Positions 58,150 through 64,000 of a DNA stretch of 64,000 nucleotides are shown one piece after another. The stretch is from Weeksellaceae bacterium (lineage in GTDB: Bacteria; Bacteroidota; Bacteroidia; Flavobacteriales; Weeksellaceae): contig JAIBEX010000009.1 in assembly GCA_019459455.1 (NCBI GenBank), positions 372,001-436,000 of the forward strand, given 5' to 3'. Numbering within the stretch: position 1 is the stretch's first letter; each line of letters begins with the position of its first letter. Below the pieces are notes generated by a model, which did not search any database, had not been told where the DNA came from, and saw nothing but the letters and a program-made list of their open reading frames with translations. The translations under genes and the position numbers were made by a program.

Positions 58150-59313
58150 ATGGAAACTTCCGATTTTAAACAAACCCTACTCAGCATACGCCGCCACCTT
58201 CACCAAATCCCTGAACTGGGGTATCAGGAATTCAAAACCTCAGCATTCATCGCGGAAAAACTGACCGAGATTGGCATTCATTTCCAAAAAGGACTTGCCA
58301 AGGGCACCGGAATCCTGGCCGAAATTAAAAAAGGAGAGGGCAAGACCATCATGCTGCGAGCAGACATGGACGCACTTCCGATGCAGGAAATATCCGGTCT
58401 TGATTTTTCTTCAAGAAATCCGGGAGTCATGCACGCTTGTGGTCACGATATCCACACCACCATGCTTCTGGGGGCCATAATGAAACTGAAAGAGGCGGAT
58501 TTTAACGGGACGGTGAAGTTTATCTTCCAGCCCTCCGAAGAAGGAACAAATGGCGACGAAGAACGCAAATCCGGCGGACAACGTGTGGTGGAAGAAGGAA
58601 TACTCACTGAAGTGGATTGTGCGGTCGCGCTGCATGTAAATCCCATGTCACCTGTGGGAATGCTCAATTATACTGCAGGGATTGCCCTGGCATGCGCCGG
58701 CAACTTTACCATCGAGATCTTCGGCAAATCAAGCCACGCGGGAGCAGCGCCCCATTTCGCTAAAGATGTGGTGGTCATTGGCTCTGCACTCGTACAGAAT
58801 CTGCAGTCCATCGTTGCAAGGAACGTGGCCCCTCTGGAGGCGGGCGTCGTTTCAATTTCAGAATTTCATGCCGGCACCGCACCGAATGTGATCGCAGACT
58901 ATGCACGCCTGACCGGAACTTTAAGGGCAATGACCGATGAAAATTTTGAGAATATCCTTTCGCGGATTCAGAAGATCATCAAAGGAATCTCCGAAGCGTA
59001 TGAAGCCGAAATAAAATTGACCATGGACTCGCATTATCCAAGTGTGGTAAACGATCCGTACGTTCACGACCGGCTTAAAGTCTTGGCGGAGCATCTTTTT
59101 CCACTGGGCGTACATCCTGTTGGGCCCACCCTTGGCGCTGAGGATTTTGCTTTCTATTCACGTAAAGTTCCTTCCATGTTCTATTTCATCGGCGCCATGA
59201 GTGAACAGAAAGGTGAATATTTCCTGCACCACCCGAAAGTGATCTTCAATGAAGACTGCATGGTTTTGGGCTCGGAATTCCTGGCAAAATCTGCACTGGA
59301 TCTGCTAAAATAA
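58150..59313 (+). CDS. M20-family amidohydrolase (hippurate hydrolase-like)
   Basis: A 387-residue di-metal amidohydrolase of subfamily M20D. Motifs: RRHLHQIPELGYQEF at the start, LRADMDALPMQE, the metal-binding HACGHDIHTTMLLG near residue 98, FQPSEEGTNGDEER with the catalytic Glu and ligand, and GAEDFAFYSRKVPSMFYFIG near the end. Likely releases amino acids from N-acyl forms. It is followed by a strong bidirectional terminator. Confidence 0.93.
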   Translation: METSDFKQTLLSIRRHLHQIPELGYQEFKTSAFIAEKLTEIGIHFQKGLAKGTGILAEIKKGEGKTIMLRADMDALPMQEISGLDFSSRNPGVMHACGHDIHTTMLLGAIMKLKEADFNGTVKFIFQPSEEGTNGDEERKSGGQRVVEEGILTEVDCAVALHVNPMSPVGMLNYTAGIALACAGNFTIEIFGKSSHAGAAPHFAKDVVVIGSALVQNLQSIVARNVAPLEAGVVSISEFHAGTAPNVIADYARLTGTLRAMTDENFENILSRIQKIIKGISEAYEAEIKLTMDSHYPSVVNDPYVHDRLKVLAEHLFPLGVHPVGPTLGAEDFAFYSRKVPSMFYFIGAMSEQKGEYFLHHPKVIFNEDCMVLGSEFLAKSALDLLK

Positions 59314-59314
59314 A

Positions 59315-59344
59315 AAAAGGGGTCAAATTTCTTTGACCCCTTTT
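59315..59344. terminator. Bidirectional terminator between M20 and TPR genes
   Basis: Thirteen-bp perfect stem AAAAGGGGTCAAA (59315-59327) with TTTGACCCCTTTT (59332-59344), loop TTTC. T-runs follow on both strands. Confidence 0.9.
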
Positions 59345-59353
59345 ATAAGCTTG

Positions 59354-60724
59354 TTATTTCTTTCTGGCTTTCACTTTTTTGACCTCATCCAGCATGAAAG
59401 GATATTTCTGAAGCATATCTTCCACAATGGATTCGTCCAGTTCAAGTGCTTTTTCAAGGTCTTCTCTTCCCTTTTTTTCATTTTTCAGATGATACCAGCA
59501 GTTGCTCCGCTGATAAAAGAGTTCCGCTCTTTTGTGTTTGAGCACAGCTTTATCCAGGACCTCAACAGCATCTTCATAATCTCCCAGCAGCATCAGCACC
59601 TCTGAATGCGCATACCAGTTGTAAAACCGGTTCGGTTCCTTTTCCACCAGTTTGGTAAGACAGTCCAGGCTTTCCTCAAATTTGCCTGCTTCAATGTAAA
59701 GAAAGGCGACCCGTTTCTGGTAGTCCATGTTGTTTTCATTGAGAGCGGTGGCTTCTTTTGCGAAGTGCAGAGCCTCTTTCATACCTCCCATTTCTTCATA
59801 CAGGTAGCTTTGTTCCATCATGGCCTGATAAAACTGCGGATCTTCCACCATCGATTTCTGAAAAGCGGAAAGCGCGGGAACCAACTGCTTCATTTCGCGA
59901 TAGCAAAGCCCAATCTTGTAATAGGTATAAGCTTTCGTAAATTCCACTTCCAGCATCTCTTCGTACACTTTAATGGCTTCTTCAAATTTTCCAAGGGCTT
60001 CGTAACAGGCCGCTTTATTTCCATAAACCGCCACTGCATTGGAATTGATGGCCAGCAGGTAATCAAACGCCTTAATTGCCTCATCATAATTCTTCCTGTT
60101 GAAGAAAAACTGGCCGTATTCGTACCAGGCAGTTTCCGAAAACGGAAAGCGGTCCAGATATTTGTTCATGAATTCCACAGCCTCGTCATACTTCTTGAGG
60201 TCATTCATGCATAGCAGGCAGTTTTCAAAAGCATATTCATCATTCGGATCAAAATTGAGCGCCATCTTGTAATTCTTCAGCGCTTTGAAAGGATCTTCCA
60301 GATTGATGTATTCATCGGCAATGAAGTTGTAAAGGAAATTCTGTTCCTCCTCCAGCGTCAGTGCACGTTCGCAAAATTCGATTGCCCTCCTGGGGTTCCC
60401 CAGGTTGGAATAATATTTTGCACAGCACACCAGGAAGTCGGTGCTTTCCATGCACGATTCCGTCAGTTCTGCGATAAGCTGCCGTGCTGAATTGTAGTCC
60501 TCCAGTTCAAGCAGGACTTCCAGTCTTTTTGTTTTTATTTCAATGGAATTGGGGTGCAGTTTCAGACCAAAATTGACGGCCATTTCCGCATAAGAAATAT
60601 CTCCCAGTTCCAGATAGTAGATGATGATATCCTCCAGTTCTTCGGTATCGAAGTAGAATTCTTCATTATTTTCCACCATTTCCTCGAACTTTTTTGCAAG
60701 TTCGTTTTCAAAAAATTCTTCCAC
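59354..60724 (-). CDS. Tetratricopeptide repeat protein
   Basis: A 456-residue protein almost wholly built of TPR units, about 11 by eye (for example AIKAFDYLLAINSNAVAVYG, AWYEYGQFFFNRKNYDEAIK). It has no signal peptide, so it is cytosolic and acts as a protein-binding scaffold. The N-terminus is acidic (EEFFENELAKKFEEMVENNE), the C-terminus basic (VKKVKARKK). Partner unknown. It lies 93 bases downstream of glmM on the same strand. Confidence 0.88.
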   Translation of the reverse strand: MEEFFENELAKKFEEMVENNEEFYFDTEELEDIIIYYLELGDISYAEMAVNFGLKLHPNSIEIKTKRLEVLLELEDYNSARQLIAELTESCMESTDFLVCCAKYYSNLGNPRRAIEFCERALTLEEEQNFLYNFIADEYINLEDPFKALKNYKMALNFDPNDEYAFENCLLCMNDLKKYDEAVEFMNKYLDRFPFSETAWYEYGQFFFNRKNYDEAIKAFDYLLAINSNAVAVYGNKAACYEALGKFEEAIKVYEEMLEVEFTKAYTYYKIGLCYREMKQLVPALSAFQKSMVEDPQFYQAMMEQSYLYEEMGGMKEALHFAKEATALNENNMDYQKRVAFLYIEAGKFEESLDCLTKLVEKEPNRFYNWYAHSEVLMLLGDYEDAVEVLDKAVLKHKRAELFYQRSNCWYHLKNEKKGREDLEKALELDESIVEDMLQKYPFMLDEVKKVKARKK

Positions 60725-60817
60725 TTTTTTATCTCAAGTCCAATCAATGTATGAAATCAGGTTCCAAACTTTGAAAAAACATCTAATTAAACTTTATAAA
60801 TATATCAAAAATCCGAA

Positions 60818-62200
60818 TTAAATCAAACCTTTAATCTTTGTAATCATTTCCTCACCCAGCCTGTCAGCTTCTTCCTGTGTTTTCGCCTCGGTGTAGATCC
60901 GGATGATGGGTTCAGTATTCGACTTCCGGAGGTGAACCCAGTTTTCTTTAAAATCAATTTTTACACCATCAACAGTGGAAACGTCTTCATTTTGATACTC
61001 TTTTTCCATTTTTGTTAAAAGGGCGTCCACATCGATGCCAGGAGTCAGTTCTATTTTCTTCTTACCCATAAAATACGACGGATAGGAAGCCCGAAGTTCA
61101 GAAACGGTTTTGTTGCCCTTTGCAAGATGCGTAAGGAAGAGGGCAGCGCCCACCAGGGAATCCCTGCCGTAATGAAGGTCCGGATAGATGATTCCACCAT
61201 TCCCCTCACCGCCAATCACTGCATTTTTTTCTTTCATCAGGTTCACCACATTCACTTCCCCAACCGCACTCGCAAAGTACTCCGAATTATGGGTTTGCGC
61301 CACATCCCTAAGGGCACGGCTGGACGAAAGATTGGACACTGCAGTTCCGTTTTTATTCATCAAAAGATAATCTGCAACCGCCACCAACGTGTATTCCTCA
61401 CCGAACATCTCGCCTTTTTCGTCGATAAGCGCCAGACGGTCCACATCGGGATCCACTACGATTCCCAAATTTGCCTTTTCCTTTATCACGAGTTCGCAGA
61501 TGTCGCCTAAATGCTCCTTCAGGGGCTCAGGATTATGGGGAAACTCACCGGTGGGTTCACAATATAGCTTTACGACCTCACAGCCAAGTTTTTCCAAAAG
61601 AGGAGGAAGCGAAATGCCCCCTGTAGAATTCACAGCATCCAGAACGACCTTAAATTTCTTTGTTCTTACCGCCTCTGCATCCACCATCGGAAGATCCAGA
61701 ATCTTCTGAATATGAATGTCAAAACCATCCGCTCTCGTTTCGTACTTCCCCAGATCATCCACCTCAGCGAATTCGAAATCTTCCGCATCGGCTATTTTCA
61801 GTACTTTAGCACCTTCATCGCCACTGATAAACTCACCTTTGTCATTGAGTAACTTCAGTGCATTCCATTGTTTTGGGTTGTGGGAAGCGGTAAGGATAAT
61901 GCCGCCGTGTGCCTGAAGTTCGGGAACCATCACTTCCACTGTAGGTGTAGTTGAAAGTCCCAGATCAACCACATGGATTCCAAGCCCCTGCAGGGTTGCG
62001 GTTACAAGCGAATTAACCATTGCTCCGGAAATCCTGGCGTCCCGGCCAATGACAAGGGTAAGGTCCTTTCTGTTGTGGTTTCGTTGCAGCAATGTGCCGA
62101 AGGCAGCGGTAAATTTCACCACATCCACCGGTGTAAGGTTGTCGTTTACTTTACCTCCGATGGTTCCGCGGATTCCCGAAATGCTTTTGATTAAGGACAT
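60818..62200 (-). CDS. glmM: Phosphoglucosamine mutase
   Basis: Converts glucosamine-6-phosphate to glucosamine-1-phosphate for UDP-GlcNAc, the precursor of peptidoglycan and lipid A. The 460-residue protein has GIRGTIGGK at the start, the phosphoserine loop TASHNPKQWNALKLL near residue 103, metal-binding DPDVDRLALIDEKG near residue 250, substrate loop GGEGNGGIIYPD and C-terminal phosphate-binding RKSNTEPIIRIY. In Bacteroidota related enzymes may also act as phosphomannomutase, so specificity is not certain. Promoter candidate at 62225-62258. Confidence 0.9.
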   Translation of the reverse strand: MSLIKSISGIRGTIGGKVNDNLTPVDVVKFTAAFGTLLQRNHNRKDLTLVIGRDARISGAMVNSLVTATLQGLGIHVVDLGLSTTPTVEVMVPELQAHGGIILTASHNPKQWNALKLLNDKGEFISGDEGAKVLKIADAEDFEFAEVDDLGKYETRADGFDIHIQKILDLPMVDAEAVRTKKFKVVLDAVNSTGGISLPPLLEKLGCEVVKLYCEPTGEFPHNPEPLKEHLGDICELVIKEKANLGIVVDPDVDRLALIDEKGEMFGEEYTLVAVADYLLMNKNGTAVSNLSSSRALRDVAQTHNSEYFASAVGEVNVVNLMKEKNAVIGGEGNGGIIYPDLHYGRDSLVGAALFLTHLAKGNKTVSELRASYPSYFMGKKKIELTPGIDVDALLTKMEKEYQNEDVSTVDGVKIDFKENWVHLRKSNTEPIIRIYTEAKTQEEADRLGEEMITKIKGLI

Positions 62201-62224
62201 ATTTCTTTATTTTTTTTAGATATG

Positions 62225-62258
62225 CAAAATTATGAATTCCTTTATAAAAATTAGCAAA
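62225..62258 (-). promoter_or_regulatory. Promoter candidate of glmM
   Basis: Minus strand: TTTG (62255-62258), 22-base spacer, TAATTTTG (62225-62232), 24 bases before the ATG. Confidence 0.55.
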
Positions 62259-62286
62259 ACAGTTACTAACAAAAGGATGGTGAAGT

Positions 62287-62376
62287 CATCCACATTCCAT
62301 TAATTACTTGTGGATGCGCTGAACTGCGACTGGACCAAACCATCATTAACCGCATCCACAGTCACTGTCGCAGTTC
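62287..62376 (-). other. Pseudoknot-ordered complementary segments over the end of the feoB operon
   Basis: On the minus strand, in order: GAACTGCGAC (62376-62367), TGTGGATGCG (62360-62351), GTCGCAGTTC (62330-62321), CGCATCCACA (62318-62309), then GTGGATG (62293-62287). Segments 1 and 3 and segments 2 and 4 are perfect 10-base complements in interleaved order, and segment 4 can alternatively pair with the last. The gene's last 10 codons lie in the first half. No T-run follows, so it is not a simple terminator. Confidence 0.6.
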
Positions 62377-62498
62377 TTCCCTTTGCTGTCAAACTTCCGT
62401 GCTGAAAAATTTTTCCTGAAAATCCTGAATATAGAGTAGCTGGCAGCCAAGACCATAATGGCGATGATGATATACTGTATCAGGAGTGAGGTTTCCAT
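62346..62498 (-). CDS. FeoB-associated Cys-rich membrane protein
   Basis: A 50-residue protein: METSLLIQYIIIAIMVLAAS starts a single membrane helix (residues about 5-25), then a basic stretch and a Cys-rich end, NCDSDCGCG. Small Cys-rich membrane proteins of this kind follow feoB in Bacteroidota and are annotated as FeoB-associated; the Cys may handle Fe2+. It begins six bases after the feoB stop, so it is the last gene of that operon. Its 3' end carries the interleaved complementary segments. Confidence 0.88.
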   Translation of the reverse strand: METSLLIQYIIIAIMVLAASYSIFRIFRKNFSARKFDSKGKNCDSDCGCG

Positions 62499-62504
62499 AA
62501 TTTA

Positions 62505-64000
62505 TTATTTGAAAATTTGAAAGGCAATAAGGGCCGCGATATACGCCAATCCCGTCATTGCCACCAACTGGATGAGCGTCCACTTCCAACTTTTGGTTTC
62601 TCTGTACACCACCGCAATTGTAGAGATGCACTGCATGGCAAAGGCGTAATAAATCAGAATAGAAATGCCGGTGGCCAGGGAGAAAACTTTCCCGCCATCA
62701 GGTTTTACATCATTCCGCATCTTATCAATCAATTTTTCATCCGGTGCGCCTTCATCCAGGCTGTACAGTGTGGCCATGGTCCCTACAAAAACCTCCCGTG
62801 CCGCAAAACTTGAAATAATGGAAACTCCCATTTTCCAGTCGTAACCCAGTGGGGCAAAAACAGGTTCTATCGCGTTTCCCATCAAGGCCAGGTAGGATTG
62901 GTCCAGGTGCACGTCCGTGGCAATCATCCGGTCTCCGCCCTGCCTTGGTCCTACATAACTTAAAGCCCAGAGAATGATGCTTACCGCAAGGATGACCTTA
63001 CCGGCACCGGTAATAAAATCCCATACCTTTTCAAGCATCAGCCTGAAATCGTAACCGAACAGGGGCATCTTGTAAAGCGGAAGATCCATCACCAGGAAAC
63101 TGTTTGTTTTCTGCCTGATCATCTTTTTCAAAACAAGAGAGGACAGCAAAGCCGTCACAAATCCAAGAAGATACATAGCCAGCAGGGCGATGGCCCGGTA
63201 GTCGATGCCCAGGAAATTTCCCTGGGGTATCACGAGAGCGATGATGATGCTGTAGACGGGAAGACGTGCTGCACAGGTCATAAAGGGAGTAACCAATATG
63301 GTGATGAGACGCTCCTTTACATTTTCAATATTCCTTGTAGACATGATGGCCGGAATTGCGCAGGCAACGCCCGAAACCAGCGGTACAATGCTCTTTCCAT
63401 TGAGCCCGAATGGTTTGAGAAAACGGTCCATTAAAAATACCACCCTGGCCATGTATCCTGAATCTTCCAGCAGATAGAGGAAATAGAGCAGAATTCCGAT
63501 CTGCGGGGCAAAAATGATGATTCCGCCCAGTCCGGGAATGATCCCATCAGCAACCAGACTGTTAAGCGGCCCCTGCGGGAGGACCGACCTGGCAAGTTCG
63601 GACAGCCAGATGAAACCACCGTCAATCCAGTTCATCGGAACCTCCGCCATGAAGAAGACCAGCTGGAACATAAGGAGCAGGATAGCGCCAAAGAAGAAGT
63701 AACCCCAAAACGGGTGTACCAGAACCTTATCTAATTTTTCAGTCAGCAATTCCTTGAATTGGGTCTTTTCGGTCACCACATTCCTAATAATCTTATCAAT
63801 ATTCTGATACCGGCGGATGGTTTCCTGGGTCTGCAGGCGCTTAGGCATAATGCACCTGGCTTCGGTTTCGTTCAGTTTCTCATGAACAGTATCAAGTTTC
63901 CCGATATAGGTATCCGAAGAAAGCAGGGTCCAGACTTTATAGGGGTTCTTTTCCTCCGTTTGTGAGGCAATCTTATGTACGATGGCCCGCTGCTCCAATG
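62505..64000 (-). CDS. feoB: Ferrous iron transporter FeoB (C-terminal part, cut by window edge)
   Basis: Inner membrane Fe2+ importer. The visible 498 codons hold the end of the linker and the membrane part: Gate domains and nucleoside-recognition repeats with LEDSGYMARVVFLMDRFL and SGVACAIPAIMSTRNIEN (Gate 1), FMTCAARLPVYSIIIALV, then a second Gate-like unit with ISSFAAREVFVGTMATLY. The N-terminal GTPase domain (G motifs) lies beyond 64000. Ends six bases before the FeoB-associated small gene. Confidence 0.94.
   Translation of the reverse strand, partial: LEQRAIVHKIASQTEEKNPYKVWTLLSSDTYIGKLDTVHEKLNETEARCIMPKRLQTQETIRRYQNIDKIIRNVVTEKTQFKELLTEKLDKVLVHPFWGYFFFGAILLLMFQLVFFMAEVPMNWIDGGFIWLSELARSVLPQGPLNSLVADGIIPGLGGIIIFAPQIGILLYFLYLLEDSGYMARVVFLMDRFLKPFGLNGKSIVPLVSGVACAIPAIMSTRNIENVKERLITILVTPFMTCAARLPVYSIIIALVIPQGNFLGIDYRAIALLAMYLLGFVTALLSSLVLKKMIRQKTNSFLVMDLPLYKMPLFGYDFRLMLEKVWDFITGAGKVILAVSIILWALSYVGPRQGGDRMIATDVHLDQSYLALMGNAIEPVFAPLGYDWKMGVSIISSFAAREVFVGTMATLYSLDEGAPDEKLIDKMRNDVKPDGGKVFSLATGISILIYYAFAMQCISTIAVVYRETKSWKWTLIQLVAMTGLAYIAALIAFQIFK

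Noticed and set aside
59606-60214. 202-residue plus-strand frame
   Set aside because: Antisense to the TPR gene; repetitive His/Phe-rich shadow.

Overview
The window is a stretch of a Bacteroidota chromosome, most likely family Weeksellaceae (Chryseobacterium, Kaistella and relatives). The evidence is the gene content: GldH next to RicT and a class A penicillin-binding protein, GLPGLI and S46-peptidase families, DUF3078, DUF3127 and DUF4382 proteins, and a FeoB-associated Cys-rich protein. Promoters have the Bacteroidota form (TAnnTTTG near -7, sometimes TTG or TTTG about 19-20 bases upstream), and Shine-Dalgarno sequences are largely absent. Most of the window is core genome. I see no prophage, insertion sequence or CRISPR array.

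Layout. 1-7.9 kb, mostly minus strand: a polytopic membrane protein, the AMPylase SelO, an AT-rich orphan gene beside a broken copy of the selO start, then ricT-gldH-PBP1A as one operon. 8-19 kb: FadL-type porin and SGNH lipoprotein, prs, rplY, sufS, a small barrel protein, tadA, then coaX, an M1 peptidase and a GLPGLI protein on the minus strand. 18.9-22.9 kb: sufA-sufB-sufC-sufD. 23-32.7 kb: DUF3078 protein, rhomboid protease, dprA, gdhA, a YkgJ-type cysteine-cluster protein, truncated haemoglobin, a ChaA-type antiporter, and SemiSWEET-hflX-alkD-DUF6122. 32.8-37.3 kb: two tandem S46 dipeptidyl peptidases. 37.4-53.1 kb: housekeeping and envelope genes, including comM, a DEDD exonuclease, a SufT-like protein, OsmC, an HMG-CoA-lyase-like enzyme, pepT, a bacilliredoxin, a GH3 protein and the operon mutL-rhomboid-EEP-lipoprotein. 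53.1-56 kb: the one clearly accessory patch, described below. 56-64 kb: DUF3127 protein, aat, an EamA transporter, an M20 amidohydrolase, a TPR protein, glmM and the feoB operon, which runs off the right edge.

Functional threads. Fe-S assembly is spread over three loci (sufS, sufABCD, SufT-like), with RicT and FeoB also linked to iron. Peptide use is prominent: two S46 enzymes, M1, PepT, M20 and two rhomboids. Two lipoproteins (GldH, the SGNH protein) and several secreted proteins serve the envelope.

The most unusual parts are four. (1) A three-tRNA operon (Leu-Gly-Leu) whose last gene, tRNA-Leu(TAA), has its 3' end plus terminator duplicated 876 bases away, bracketing a methyltransferase gene like a small integration islet; AT-rich immunity-type lipoprotein genes lie just beyond. 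(2) A duplicated selO start with an AT-rich orphan between the copies. (3) Two perfect 10-base complementary pairs in pseudoknot order across the stop codon of the feoB-associated gene. (4) Several genes whose predicted -7 box lies only 3-4 bases before the ATG, which would give leaderless mRNAs.
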